This document shows positions 12,926-26,406 of a stretch of 64,000 bases of DNA, one piece after another. A program made the translations under genes and the position numbers. Origin of the DNA: Breviolum minutum Mf 1.05b.01 (taxonomy: Eukaryota; Sar; Dinophyceae; Suessiales; Symbiodiniaceae). The stretch is from positions 1 to 64,000 of the forward strand of contig DF240142.1 in the NCBI GenBank assembly GCA_000507305.1. Direction: 5' to 3'. The notes under the pieces are model-generated. The model saw only the letters and a program-made list of their open reading frames with translations, searched no databases and was not told where the DNA came from. Each line of letters begins with the position of its first letter. Position 1 is the stretch's first letter.

Positions 12926-13468
12926 ATGGCCCTAAAAGACCGTGTGTAAGAACTAATTTGTAATGGATGGCAGTATGTCGGTGGTTCAAAGTTGCTATGT
13001 TTCATCTACGTTAGAATCATGATTTGAATCCAAGTGAAACCACCAAACATGTTGAAGTCTCAGTCGTGCAGTTTCAGTCTCAGTGAGCTGTGAAAAAAAA
13101 CCATCTCCCATCCCACTAAACTGGTTGGTCAACAAGTATGTTCATCAATTTATGAACGGAGCTCACTTGACCAATCACGGATCTCAATCAACGTTCAAAC
13201 ATTTTTCTCGAAACCTATTTTCAGTCACAAAAAGAAAAAAGATCATGTCAGACAGAAGGTTCACCAATCTTCACCAAGATCAAGTTTTAATCCCCCTTAA
13301 AAAACCAAAAACATTCAACAAAAAATGGTCTTCTCTTCCCTTTTTTTACCAACAAAACAAAAAAACAAGTTCAAACCCAAAAATCCACAGGCCACCCAAC
13401 CTTTTTTGTTTGGGGGGACCCCCCATTCCCGGCGTTTAACAAACCAACGACCCAACACCCGCCCCCAC

Positions 13469-13596
13469 CTGCCACCGTTGCGCCGCGCGTTGGGCACTTG
13501 TGGTCTTCGCCAGCTCTTGCAGCTTCGAACGTAAGACCAAGGCAACGGCATCGGAGGGTTCGGCCGCTCTCCGTGGAGTTTTTCCCACCTCTCCCG
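13469..13596 (-). CDS. Candidate minus-strand exon
   Basis: A 128-bp block between TCCAAG and GGCAG|GTGGGG. It is GC-rich against AT-rich flanks and encodes a helical Ala/Glu/Arg-rich segment (ALVLRSKLQELAKTTSAQRA). Entry phase 1, exit phase 0. It could be part of a coiled coil. Function unknown. Confidence 0.5.
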
Positions 13597-14814
13597 CTTG
13601 GACGAAAAAACCGTTAAGGGAAATTGCTGGAAAGCTGGATCCGGGGTTTTTTTGGGGTTGCTGGGTTTTTTTTTTTGGGGGGGGGCGGGGGGGGTAAGCA
13701 CCCCCCAAAAAAAAAACATATATCTATAAATGTGGTGGATGACTGACTTCTTTTTGGTTGCTGGTGTTTTTTGGGGGGTGGCACTTTGACAAGAACGAAA
13801 GACAGTAAAAAAAGGAAAGCCAAAGATGTTTTTCGGGGCAAAGCTGAAAGAATTTTTCCTTGGTTGGTATCACTGTATCACTGCAATGTAGTACTGACAA
13901 ATCTGCGCAGGATTGTTCACCATTTACGAACTTCCAACTGTGATGGTATCCTCCAATGCTCAGCTGAGATGCAATCCAGGAATCATTGAAGGTTGATCTC
14001 TGCAAGATGTGTTCGCCCAACAAAAATTGGTCACAACCCCATTGATGTGAGGAATATCGCAAGTTACATCCCAGGATTCCGCGGATTTCGAGATATTTCA
14101 AGCACAAAAATTACAAACTTGACTTTGTTGAAGAGGGTGAGGTTTTTTTCAACTAATGTACAGGAGGGTATTAGCCCAACTTCGGAAGCCACCAAATGCC
14201 TCCAGAAAAATCCCGGAAAACATGTGGCTCCATCGTCGAATCCGCCCCCTCCCCACGCCTTTCGGCGTGACTTTGCATGCACAAGCAATGCTGTTGCAGC
14301 AGACACCACGCAGCTTGTCCTGAAGCTGGGACCGTGACGGCCACAATATCGGCAACCGAGCTGACTCATGTAACAACTGGTTGATCACATTTAGGCTTCC
14401 AATCATTCAAATCGGTCAAGAACTTTGGCATTTTCTTCTTTTTGGCAATTTCATCTAAACCAAGGGAGAGTTGGTTTGGTAGGGAAAGCCGATTGGCTTA
14501 TTCTGAACGTCACTTTCTGAAAAAGTGTTCCTACAATCAGCAAACTAAACGCCATGATCGTTAAGTCATTTAGGGTTCTGTGAACTCTGTCCACTCTTCG
14601 GGAAAAGCACAGAACAAAACAGGAATCTATGTATCTGGCTGCATCAAACTCCTACTTCAACAGAAAACCCTAGAAATCTTCAGCTTCAGTTCAGCGTGGG
14701 TTTTTTGTTTTCCAATTGCATCCATCCAATCTGCCAAAATCTGACAGGATCTTCAGATCCAATCTGCCAAAATCTGACCACCACTTCTCCCTGTGGATCC
14801 CAAAAAAATCACCT

Positions 14815-15330
14815 CCTGAAATCGTTGGACCCACCGGCGTGACCCACAGACACGGTGTGTAGCTGCGTGACCGACGATGTGGGGCCCCCCAGCGGCGGGC
14901 CAACAAAGGCCAACATGATGGTAGGCTGCGAATCTCCGAGTCTTTCACCCCGGATGGGCTTCCAAAGAAAGTTGGTTTTTCCCCTCAAATTTCTTGAGAT
15001 GGAAATCACGAATTTGGCTAAAATTGTTCTCCCCTCCCTTTTTTCTGAACAAAACCGAAAAAGCACCCTCCGGATTTCTCAAAGGGAAGCTAAAAATGCT
15101 ACAAATTCCCATTTCCTGAACCAACTTTGTGGAGTTTCCAAGTCTTGAAAACTCTTTTGGATTGAGGTGAGCCGCCTTGTTTGAGGTAAGTGACTGACTA
15201 AGAAGATACAGTGGATACCCCAGGGAAAAAGGGATATCTGATACTTCGTAGCCTTTGTCAGCTGCAATTCTTTTTTGTTTGATGTTTGCAGCTTGTGCAT
15301 TACTTTTTTGTCTTTGCGGCTGGCGCATGT
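14815..15330 (-). CDS. Possible minus-strand exons
   Basis: A Gln/Lys-rich frame (about 15200-15330) and a GC-rich block (about 14815-14945) both look partly coding. Several frames compete and the borders are unclear. Nearby, 15860-15905 reads EVQALGRTVAILQDQ on the minus strand, which may be another small exon. Confidence 0.25.
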
Positions 15331-15960
15331 CATGAGGGTACCAGTTTTGGGGATTGCAGATTTAGTATGATCTGGTCATGATTAGTAGTCCAATCAGCGG
15401 GTTTGGGCATCAATGATTTTGAGCCATACTCAGTACATACTCTTGCGATGATATTTGTGGAAGACAATCCATCTGTGACAACTCTTAAATTTTCAGTTTT
15501 TTATCCAAGTACTATGCTTGCAGTGTTCTGAAGCCAAGAAGTATCATGTTTTTTCTCTCAGAAACAGGCATTCAACTCGATCTCAAGGTTTCAAAGAACA
15601 ACGCAACAGCATCTCAGTGCGTGAAAAAAAGACGGTAGCAGCAAGTACATTCTTCACCCAACAAAACTTGACCCCCTTAAACCCCCATATTTTCATTGGC
15701 AAAAAAACATTGAACCAGTTTGTTTCTTAGGTGTTTGTTCTTGTTCCCATTAAAAACCCCATGGAGGACAACATTCTTCCCAGCGAAACATGACGAAAAA
15801 TTCCCCCCAAGCCACCCACGACGACCGACGTCACGAAACATGACGACGTCACGCAGGTACCTGATCCTGTAAAATGGCCACTGTGCGACCCAGTGCTTGA
15901 ACCTCCGCAGGTTCTGCAAAAAAAACATCGGCTTCTCAAGCTGAACCTGGGAGGGGTGCA

Positions 15961-18900
15961 TGAAAATACCTACCTCATGAAAGAATATATTAACTAAAAA
16001 TAGTATATATATATATATATATTTACATATCTACATAATATGTATTGAACCGAAAAGCAAAATCAGGTTCCAAGGGCACGGGTGTAACCTTTGAATAGAG
16101 GGATTACAACCCCAAAAATCAACCAAACAGGTGCTTTTTCTATGGCACCCCATGGATTTGTCAATGCTAAAAGGTATCTCTATTCGCCCATTGCTCCCAT
16201 GCATCGCGACAGAAATCGTTTTTTTTTGTGCAAGAAAACATCTGCTCAAAATTCCGGAAAAGCTTTCCAAATTGTCATTGCATTCCAAAAACGGACGCTT
16301 CAAGAATCTGAAAATCACCATTGAATGAAAAAAGAAAATGATCTTCCAAAATTCACATTCCTAAAAAACTGTTTGCTTGGAAGACATGTTGTTGATTTAA
16401 GAAAACCATTAATACCATTGGGGCTTCTTTGGCCCTTCGTTCCCCATGTGAATTCCAAAAACCCTTGGTCCGTCCGGACATCCTTTCGAAGTTCCTTCAC
16501 TGCAGCGTCACGGTCCTGGAAGTTTCACATGGTTCACCTGAAAATCAGCCCCTGGAAAAGGAAATCCCTATTGGAAAAAATAACATGTTCAGGTTCCATG
16601 TTAAACCTTGGGGGTGGTAATCTTTCTAAAAAGTCCATGTGTTTGCTTTTCTGTTTTTTGTTGGTTTGTTCATCAACAATTCTTTGGAGACAACAAACCC
16701 TGATGGCAAAATCGGGAAAGTTAGATGATGTTCATATTTTCCTTGTCAGCAAAGGAATGATTTTGGCAATTCAAACTGGCCAATGACCTTTCACCATTGC
16801 CATCCATTCGATTTTTGGAGTTCCGGGGAAAAAGGCCCTGAAAAACAATCGGTTGTCAAACCTTGAGTTGACCAATGACTTTCAATCTCCAGGTCCATAG
16901 GTATCATCGTTTCCATTGAACGTTTCCAAGATGTATATCTAGAAGATGTATGAAGAGGAATTTACAAACCTGCTTCATGACATCTGACAAATTTGGGCAA
17001 AAATCCATGTATGGGAAGAAAACAACTCTGAAAAAAAAAAATATGAAAACAGCGAACGAATTCTTCCATGTTTTTTTTTCTGAGAGATGTTTGTTGTGAA
17101 CCATGGACTTTTTGTGCTTTTTTTCGGTGCCTTCTCCAACTGAAGGAGCTCATTGAGCTGTTGCCTGTCGGATCGTTCCAATGATGGACCTCCCTCAAAG
17201 GAGGCAAGGGGAGTATAGCTCCGTAGTAAAAACTGAAGGAACATGTGATTCAAGGGTACACCTTGAAAGAGGAAATCTATCGCGCGACTCATTCTTGGTT
17301 GATTTTCAGTGGGATGATTCCAAATGATGACATTTTTGTAACATGGCAAATAATAGACGTTTTTTTCCATAGCCAGCCACTTAAACTGGATAAAATTCCA
17401 TGGATTCCAAGATGAAGTCATGGGCTAAAAAGCACCAAAGCTTAAAAAAAAGAACTCTGCGTCGTGCAAGATTTGCAAACCACAAAAAAAAATGGATGAC
17501 CTCTGCACCAACCTTCTGGAAAAGTTGCCCCAAGGTTTTTACTTCTTAGCTGGTGGTGTTGCTGGTTACTGAGCATGTTCGACATACAGCAGTTCCAAGG
17601 TCTTAGGCTTCAGGGTCAAGAGGATTTTTCCATTCATGGAAAATGATGTACCCCCAAAAAGTCACGGGGAACATCTTTGACGGTAAATGGAGAAACCATT
17701 GGATTTTTGAGACCCGGCCAAAAAAAAATTGCAAACCTTGCCATGATTCATGATTTTTACTTAGCCAAGGGAATATTTTTACCAATCTACCATCATTGTC
17801 CCTTAAGAATCCCCCCTTATTTTAGGGCCGGCTATTTCTTGTGGGGGGGATTGGCATTGGTGGGGGTTGGGCCCCTTAAATGTTCCCATGATTTCATATT
17901 GAAGCCAAGGCGCTCTGCTCGGCGTTGCGACACTTGCCATAAGGAACGCCACGTTGACTCATCCTGCAGCGGAGCTGAAGCCGAAGACCTTAAGGCAACA
18001 AACTGGGACTCCCGTTTGGACCTTCTACAAAAGCTCAACTTGGCTGAGGGATATAGGCTTGACCCCTCAGGGCCTTGTTGTGGGGCCATCTGCAAATTGC
18101 TAACTGACACCACTCACCCTTTTCACTTTCATCGGATAGCCATGGTTTCATATGGATGGATCGATTTTTGACATTGATTCGGAATCAAGCGAAAAAAAAA
18201 AAAAACAAGCAGTGAAGCAAAAAAGTGCATGGATGATGGATGATGGATGTGTGCTTTTTTACTTCCAGTGTTGGTTTTGATGCTTCAGCCGTTCGAAAAA
18301 CCAAAAACCCATGGAGTTTCTGCAGGCTCCTCGCGATGGATGATGGGTGCCAAGCCTGCAGGCAAATCCTGCAGATGTGAAACACTAGAGAGTTGGCCAT
18401 GCTGGTGAAGTCATTCCGTTGACTCTCCGGTAAATGAACGGAATCACCATGGAAAATCCCCCCTCTTTCCTAGTAAACACTATAAAAATCAAAGTTGAAT
18501 TTTCCATTGCTATGTTAGCTTATCAGAATGTACCCACCTTTGGAGAATCACAAATGTGATCATTTGTTGTGAAAAAAATCCGGTGTTTTGTTTCGATGTT
18601 TGTTTACGGTGTTTCTTCCAGATTTCGTGAAAAATCCTGCCACGGCCAAAGTAAGCAGCGACAACAAAAACCTTCTGACGTTCCACAATACTGTTTTATA
18701 AGTATTTTTTTGTAATCGGGAATTATATGCCCCATCAAACTCGGATTAAATCACCGGGTTTTTGGTCACTGTTCAAACTTGCACGTGTGCTCTCTTCCAC
18801 ACTAAGATCACTCTCCTGGAAGTTCCTGGCGGCAAGAATGTTTTGGTGCAAAGGGGGTCACTGAATGAATCACTAACTAGTGTTTTAACTATCTCAGGTA

Positions 18901-20744
18901 CACTTACACAACAATAAAAAAATCCACATATGGAAATTCATCTTCATTCATGGTATAATTTGAAATTGCCATGTTGGCTAACCAGTTAAAAAATCTGGTC
19001 AAATTGGATCATCTCGCCATTTTTTGTGGAAAAAAGAAACGATGAATGTTGAAATGTCTATCACGAAAACCAATATCCTTCACAATTTCGAACAGTTTAC
19101 CTGATTTTGGTGAATTTGGAAGGATTTTTCACAACACCTCACCCCTTGAAAGATTTCGAGTTTATCCAAAATAATGGTTGTGTTGTAACCTTCTTCCGCG
19201 TGGTGATCCCACAACAGTTGGAGCCTTGAATGATCCTGTCCCATGAAATCCTGACCAGGTATATAATATGGGATCCTTCATCGGTGGCGGTTTCTCCCAG
19301 ATTCCAAACATCCTTTGCAACTCAAGCCGGAACGACACGTCTCCCCGAGGCGGCTTCCTGGCTTCGCAGAAACTTTGCAGCCATTCGAGGCCAGGAAGCC
19401 GGAAGATGCAACAAATCTATATGTTCAGCCTTCAGAAGGGTAGACTGTAGTTCTCCTTCCTTTAACAAACCACTGGTCATTTTGATGCTCCAAAAAAATA
19501 GTGGTTTTGTGCAGCAAAAAAACACATCTCCCACCCGCACCTGGAAGCCTGTCTCTGACCTGGCCAACAATTTTTCAAGGCAATGATTTGGGGGAACAGT
19601 TTGCTTTATTTTTTCTTGCAAAAAAAAAAATACAAGAAACGAATCTGAATTTGAATGAAAAGTTATCCGAAAAGTAGCTTGAAAGTGATATTGAGAAAAC
19701 CATCCCACAATTGCGGGAGTTAGCTGGATTTGTTGGCAGTTTCAAAGGCTTCCCATATTTTTTGTCCTCCCTGCAATCCCTGCTCATCACCTGAAGGTGC
19801 CAAAGCCATGGGTTCCAAGTCACCATGACCTGCATATGTGATCGGCTGCTGTCATGAGCTTTCCAAATCTCCAGCGTCATTTCTTGATGACTTTTTGTGT
19901 GAAACGGAACGGCCCCCTCCAAAAGAAATGGCGTAACAGTTTCTGCTAGCAAGAGTCAGAGACTACAGATAGATTGATTACAGCTACATTAAAGAAGATC
20001 ATGGGACAGAATTTCTAATCAACTTGAAGTCAGGTCAGCAAGCAGTTAAGCCGGGTCCATTTTTGCCTTCCCCCCTTCTTCCCCATGTACCAGCCCAGGG
20101 TTGCCAGCTGACTGCCATGGCGAAGTCACTCGGTGGTTGGCTGGTTGGCTGGTTGGTGCATGGTAAATAGCAAACTCATTACTGATACTGTTGATGGAAC
20201 AAATCCGGCGATTAGTAGTTGAGGTTGGTAGTTTTTTACCATTATTTACAAGGTTTCATACATCCCAGGTGGTTGTTTGGGATTTCTGAACCATCAACAG
20301 TACCTCAAGCACTGCAAAAAGGAATCTGCCTCTGGCTTCAGAGTCAGTATCACGACTCCTACTGACCCTTGGAAAGTCGCTTCAAGTCATATTCCACAAT
20401 GGCCAAACTGGAGACTAACTGGGACACTTTGTAGTGGGATATGTTAGTCCGGGATTCTGTTGCAATGTTGATGGGCAGTCGTTGAGACAGGAAGTGGTTT
20501 TACCCTTTCACTGAAGGCAGCACAGGTCTGTCAAATGCTGCGCATTTGGAGAACAATGAAAAATGGAAAGTAGAGGATGAAAAAATACGAAGGTTGTCTA
20601 GAGTAGTGAGTGATTTCAATGTTTTTAAGGGTTGCTATCGCAATCCCTATCTACAATCTTTGCATTCTTTTCCACCACTCCAGCATTTGAAGAATTTCTT
20701 CCCTGCGCAGGCTGAGAAATTGTTGGACCCAAAAAAGCGCGGAA
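15961..20744. other. Intron-like sequence, weak coding hints only
   Basis: Two GC-richer patches, 17890-18110 and 19280-19480, have open frames on both strands with fair amino acid mix, but I cannot choose a strand or the borders. A TA repeat and the family C element at 20186 are listed separately. Confidence 0.4.
20186..20302. mobile_element. Short inverted-repeat element, family C, copy 1
   Basis: It has 12-bp perfect terminal inverted repeats, TACTGTTGATGG and CCATCAACAGTA, 117 bp in all. The inner left part reads AGTTGAGGTTGGTAG. It is non-coding. Related copies lie at 22747-22856 and 12838-12925. Confidence 0.7.
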
Positions 20745-20906
20745 ATCTCCTATTTGAACCAGAGATCCATTCTTGTGAATATCACTAACTTCTATTTGAA
20801 AAATTCGATCAACATCTTCTATAGTAGGATGACGCGGCATTTTTTCCCAATGCAGCTCACCAGAAAAAGGTGAATTAGTTCCCACTGAGGGATTCGTGCT
20901 GATCCC
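20745..20906 (-). CDS. Candidate minus-strand exon
   Basis: After GGATACAG the frame reads ELHWEKMPRHPTIEDVDRIF and on through VSDIHKNGSLVQ. The frame is open further to about 20640. The product is hydrophilic with no recognised family. The acceptor is good; the donor is not certain. Confidence 0.45.
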
Positions 20907-21574
20907 CTGTATCCAACAGGCGATCAGCACGAGGTAGAGGGGCTGATTGAGCCCCCAAAACGAAGGTCGCCTTCAAAAGGCGAAGCTGAACTCAAAAGTA
21001 AAATGTTTCTAAACATCCAAGGAGAGTAAACCCAAGCTAGAATTAAGTTTGAAACTATTCAATTGTTGAGGTTTGTCAAATGTGGCCCAAGGTTGCTTCC
21101 AATTGCTTTTAAACAAGCGTTGCCAAACTTGCACAGAAGTTTGAATCTAGTAATATGGGTTCACATCACATGAGGTTCTACTATATGCTGACGATTCTGC
21201 CAGCTGAGAAAACACAAGTCTTCGCCCCGTGTTGAGGCTTCTGAGAAGCCAAAAGGGGGGAGAGTTTTTGGAAGCTGCGGGTTTTTCTGTACCAAACCCA
21301 CGGTCAGCTCGTCATGGAAACTCAAAGTATGTAGAAGTCATCATCCCTTTCTCCAAATTTCAAACAAAATCCTCCAAACGTCAGATCTTCATGAGCTTGG
21401 GTCATTTGTTGCTTGACTCAGCTTGACTGTTGTCGTTTGTTGAAAATTACTTCAAAGGGGACTCCTCTTTGGAAACCATGACTTGCTTCCATTGAATTCA
21501 AGTCGAAAGTCCAAGGTGTTCATGACCTCCACAACATCGGGCGGCGGTGGCAAGGTGGCTAGTTGGCTGGATGA

Positions 21575-21757
21575 TCAGTTGCGGGGATACAACCCGAAAC
21601 TGACGGTTGGAATCTCAAAAAGCAGATTTTGGAAAATGATGTTCCTTCTCAAAGAGATGATTCTCAGGTTCGATTTTTTAGTTTTCGAGGGAGCTGTTCC
21701 AACTCTGTTCTCATGGCCAGTCAATTCAGACACCTCCTTCTCCATGTTCGCTTTCAA
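21575..21757 (-). CDS. Candidate minus-strand coding block
   Basis: A Lys/Glu-rich helical frame (MEKEVSELTGHENRV) followed by a Leu/Ile-rich end. The borders are approximate and no family is recognised. Confidence 0.3.
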   Translation of the reverse strand: MKANMEKEVSELTGHENRVGTAPSKTKKSNLRIISLRRNIIFQNLLFEIPTVSFGLYPRN

Positions 21758-22746
21758 GATGCGGGAAACATGGGTCTCACTGGGTTGGAGAACATAGAGA
21801 GAGATTTGTGCATGAAGATTTCAAAACATCATATTTTCATCTAATGTCTATGCGGGTGAATTGGAACATAGTTGACCAACCTGGATTTTCCAGAAACGCC
21901 TCTGCTATTTTGAAACTACCACTGGTTGAGGTCACGATTCCGAAAGCTTTCACCCAAATGAAATGATCTTGGCCGAACCGTCTGGAGTCTTAACAACTGG
22001 CGGGTAAGATTTACTGTAAATCATCTGACAGGGCCGCAAAAAAACACTTCTCCATGAAAATCGCATTTTTTTCTTTTAAGCGCCTACCAAAATGGGGCCA
22101 TGCCTAAGGGAGAATCATTGAAACTCATCATCTTCCAACCAACATATGTCAAGTGCTACATGAGTTTCAGGGACATGGAACCATCATTTATCATGACTCA
22201 GCTTGCCGGGTTTTTCGCCCAAGATTCCACCTTGGACGGTTTGCAAAAGTGACCCAACACACCTCCGGGAAAACCTCGGGTTTTTTAAACAAAGATGGCA
22301 TGTTGACCCAAAATGAAGGTTCAACCCCCCTGGCTGCTAAACCACCACTTTTCTGCGAAAAGGGTCCCCCTCACTGAAGGTTGAACAAAGGTGGGGAGAG
22401 ACTTGCAATCAAAAAACATCAGCCTAAAAAAATCGTTCATCAAAAAAACATCAGTCAAACTTTTTCTTTTGCCCAAAAAACATCAAGGCCTTTCAAAAAG
22501 AAAGACTCCAAAAAAAGGATACTGAATCAAATCCCAGATTCGGTGCAGTCAATTGAGAGACCAATTTGCCTCCAGCTCTAGGATTTCTGCTTAGCGATGT
22601 CAGCATGGTGGCGCACATGAGTGTCCCACTGGACTTGTACGGTACAGATAGCCTTGAAAGTCTTCAAAACTGGAGTCTGCCGTGAGGCCACGGTACCATT
22701 CCTTGGTACATACAGCGTTGTTTCACGGTTTTTTTTTGGGGGGTGA

Positions 22747-22856
22747 TACTGTTGATGGAAGAAATCCCGAACAACCAGTTGAGATGGAGAATCTACCACT
22801 ATTTACACATTTTCGTACATGTCAGGTGGTTAGCCAGATTTCTTTGATCAACAGTA
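22747..22856. mobile_element. Short inverted-repeat element, family C, copy 2
   Basis: It starts TACTGTTGATGG and ends TGATCAACAGTA, 110 bp, with inner CAGTTGAGATGGAGA and CAGGTGGTTAGCCAGATTTC matching copy 1 in order. Confidence 0.65.
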
Positions 22857-24094
22857 AGACTGACTAGAGTTTTGAGACATGAAAATTTGGATACTCTGCA
22901 CCTGGCTACTTAGCGAAAATGGGGCAGAGGAAGGTGTGACTCTTGAGAAGATCAACCCCTCCCAAAAAAATGTGGGTGGTACAATAAAGAACCTTTATCC
23001 ATTAAACAATATTAAACATTGTAAACAGGTGATTGATGTAGGGGTAAACATAACAATGAATCTTCTAGACAAGTAAGCTTATACATAAATACAGAAGGGC
23101 CAAGAACACCCCTTCTAAGCTCAACCAAATGCGACTCAACATGCATGGCTGTATCGATTTGGCAAAGAATCCGGATGTTGCTTGAAGCCTGTGTTCATGG
23201 CCCAAACCACATCGTTGTAGCACGCATCACCACGCTTTGCAGTCTTGCATTCCTTTTTTTGTGCTCAAGCCAAGTTCATCAACCCTCTCTGCCGTTGAAT
23301 TGTTGGGGGGGCCAATTTTGGTGGCAATTTACCTCTCTTTTGGAGACCTCTCAATTAAACAGAGAGCTGGTTGACATGCAGCGATACTATTGTGAATTTC
23401 CAAAATCCACAAATTCTGCTTGCAGGCTCCCACAAACCAATTATTGCCATCCAGGTCAGAAGCAAATGGATCGAGCAAAACTTATATGAAAGCTTAAAAC
23501 TGCCCCTTTGTTCAATGAAAAATCATGTTACATTTTCGTTTTGCGCAAGCCCCCGGTCAAATCCCCATACATAAATCCAAGGTGCAATCTCATAGTAACC
23601 CTTGTCCTTTCCGAAGCCGAGTGGCCATGTCAACACGCAGGAGCGGCTGATTGGAAGAGTACACTCCACTATAAACTTAACAGGATCATGTCAAAAGGCG
23701 TCAAAAAAAAATGTGTCAAGACTGGAAAAAAGGTTACAGTATGTGTCTTTTGGGCCAATCTTTTTCCGCCTCTGCAGAAATTTTGAAAAAGACAAAAATC
23801 TGACCATTGCAGGTTTCAACGGGGCACTCCTGAGTGTTTTTTGGGCTTTAAATTGAGCCTTCAGGACCGAAAAACGAAAGGAACAAAATCAAAACCCGAA
23901 AAGGTTACAAAATCATACAAAATCAATGTAACTTCTGCACCCCACCCAGGATGTCAGTGGCATTTTTGAAGGGGCTTTTCTCAAAATTAGGGATCCCTTA
24001 CTGTCAAAAAGATAATAGTCCTGGTGGTGACCAACATCCTGGCTAATTGCATCACCTCAAAAGACACTCTGACGGAAACGAAGGAAACTTTTAC

Positions 24095-24157
24095 AAGGTC
24101 TGCGTCCTCATAGAACTTGCGCAAGTTGAAGTCACACTCAGGTTCTTCTAGTTCGGA
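24095..24157 (-). CDS. Cys-rich protein gene, exon SELEEPECDFNLRKFYED
   Basis: It starts after GTGCCAG and ends CTT|GTAAAAG, 21 codons in phase 0. The intron 24158-24309 is GT-AG (152 bp). It reads on naturally from the micro-exon (TPE then SELEEPECDF). It may be the last or second-last exon; the next exon was not found. Confidence 0.6.
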
Positions 24158-24309
24158 CTGGCACAATGAAGAAATCCCAATCCAGCGATGGGAAGAAAAA
24201 AACTGAACATTTTTTGCTGCAACTTCAAGAAAATCCCAAAATAAAACTGCTCCAAAAATCAAGAAAATGATCCAAAGTTGGTCCCTTCTCCACCCCTTTT
24301 AGGCCCGAC

Positions 24310-24348
24310 CTCAGGCGTCATGTTGGGATACTTCTTGGCAAAGAGCTC
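24310..24348 (-). CDS. Cys-rich protein gene, micro-exon ELFAKKYPNMTPE
   Basis: A 39-bp exon between CGCCAG and GAG|GTCGGG, 13 codons in phase 0 on both sides. It is separated from exon 3 by an intron of about 2 kb that carries the large compound microsatellite and the ATC repeat. Confidence 0.6.
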
Positions 24349-24411
24349 CTGGCGTTGAAAATCTGAGAAATCCAAAGCTTTGGTAGGAACCGGACCTCCG
24401 CATTTCAAGTA

Positions 24412-24500
<89 letters not shown>
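24412..24500. repeat. (ATC)n microsatellite
   Basis: About 29 uninterrupted ATC units in an intron of the Cys-rich gene, close to the 39-bp micro-exon. The Met or Asp runs in overlapping frames are shadows. Confidence 0.95.
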
Positions 24501-24501
<1 letters not shown>

Positions 24502-25617
24502 TGCTTAATGCACAGTCCGAAATCTTCAGAATATATCATATGACCAACTCCATCTAGGAACCTGAATACACATGGAGGCAAGAAGATCTGCCATGGACAC
24601 TTTCCATTTCACCCACTCGGCCCTTTCCATTCACACACCACTTGGTCGTTCAGTATACTGTATGTAACTTGTGAGTATCCAAAAAATGAGAAAGTCTTCA
24701 GTGAATTTCACCAACTTGGTTGAGTACAAGCAGACATATAACAACCTTACTATATAAGTAAACATGAGCCACCCAGAAATTGCATGGGTGAATCCATCTT
24801 TTTCACCTCACGAAAAATATACGAAAAAACGACCTGTGCCAGCATAATGCGCCACTGATTGGCAAGCTCATCCTGGATCAAGATTCCGGGCCCAAAATGA
24901 TGGTTTGGAAGGTTGGCGACTCCTTTTGAATATGGCCATTTTTGGATATGTGTGGTATCTATGTTGAATTTGTGGGTGGTAATGGTTTTCTTTTTGGAGG
25001 GGTGTCAAAAAATTGCTGTTGAGACATCCCCAAAGTGGTCGCATTGAGTGCCCAAGGGCCCCTGATAGCATCTGAATCATCACTTTTGAAGCCAAGTTTG
25101 GTGATGTCGGTCGTCCAACTGTTGTTGCTTCAGAATCCAACGAATTTCCACCTGTTACATAGTTACATCCTACAAGATTTTTCCATAAAACTTTCTAAAT
25201 ATCAACTGGTTTTAACCGACTAGATGTCTGAACCCATCTTGCCGATCATCACTTTTTCAAGGGAGAATCAATCATTTGGAGCTGTAAAGATGTGAGTATT
25301 CACGGGTCAAGGACCCTACTTTGATACGAGTAGCCAAAGCATAGAATCGTAACATGCTACACGAAAAGAGATACGGGGCAAGCAAGAATCACAGAAGAGC
25401 GCACCCCAATTTTCTGGAAACCAAAATGTGTTGAATGATATCCTGCCATTACCTTGGCTCAAACATTATCTTCACCCGTGCCATCCCATGCCTTTCTGCA
25501 GACAAGAGAAGGTGTTCTTCATCATCATCAACAACAAGAAAAAGAACAAGAACAACAACTTGAAGAACAAGACCCACCACCACCACCACAACAACAACAA
25601 CGACCAGAAGAGCAAGT

Positions 25618-25621
25618 ACCG

Positions 25622-25700
<79 letters not shown>

Positions 25701-25764
25701 CACCACCACCACCACCACCACCACCACCACCACCACCACCACCACTACTACTACTACTACTACN

Positions 25765-25797
<33 letters not shown>

Positions 25798-25982
25798 CAC
25801 CACCACCACCACCACCACCACCACCACCACCACCACCACCACTACCACTACCACTACCACTACCACCACCACTACCACTACCACTACCACTACCAATACC
25901 ACTACCACTACCACTACCACTACCACTACCAATACCACTACCACTACCACTACCACTACCACTACCACTACCACAACAACAA
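25618..25982. repeat. Compound TAC/CAC/CTACCA microsatellite with an N
   Basis: About 365 bp of (TAC)n, (CAC)n, (TAC)n again, (CAC)n and then a 6-bp CACTAC/CCACTA series with scattered AAT variants. One N at 25764 probably marks a collapsed or unresolved length. It lies inside an intron of the minus-strand Cys-rich gene. Confidence 0.95.
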
Positions 25983-26309
25983 CCTCCAACTCCCTCATCT
26001 TACACGCAAACATTCAAAAACCCGCTGGGTTCCCCGGTCCCTCTTTGAATCCCACCAAGTCCAGCCATAACCTCGATCGGGTCCTGGACAATTGTGAAAG
26101 CTCTTTGCCATAAATGTCCCTTTAAACATCACTGTATATACAAAAAGACTCGACAATATCACTTTAAGCCCTTGCTTTGAAAAAAAAAGCAAAAATCTTT
26201 TGCGATGTTGAGTCGACCCAAACTTTAAAAAAACACAAGGAAGATGTCAATTGCAAGATTGTTCTTTTTTTTCTAACTTTTTCCTGTCCTTTTGCAATGA
26301 CAAACACCA

Positions 26310-26406
26310 GCAGTATTGATTCTTGATGAAACAGCGGTCCTCGCATGTATTCTTTCCGACCAGACTCCACAAAAGCTGTGTAATTTCGAATGTCGGTCAG
26401 TTCATC
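26310..26406 (-). CDS. Cys-rich protein gene, exon 3
   Basis: It starts after GCCCCAG with DELTDIRNYTAFVESGRKEY and continues in frame past 26310; the donor is not certain. The intron 26407-26591 is GA-AG (185 bp). A run of middle exons is probably missing between this exon and the next at 24348, because the family, as I recall it, has more sequence there. Confidence 0.6.

Noticed and set aside
24259..24498. Met-run or Asp-run protein start before the ELFAKKYP exon
   Set aside because: The run is the ATC repeat. The real coding part is the 39-bp exon after an AG acceptor.
25444..25463. Spliced-leader relic (CCATTACCTTGGCTCAAA)
   Set aside because: It needs an internal mismatch block and has no tandem partner; chance is likely.
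25449..26113. Long frames with Val, Leu, Pro, Thr or His runs
   Set aside because: They come from the TAC/CAC microsatellite in every frame and include the N; no non-repeat protein is attached.
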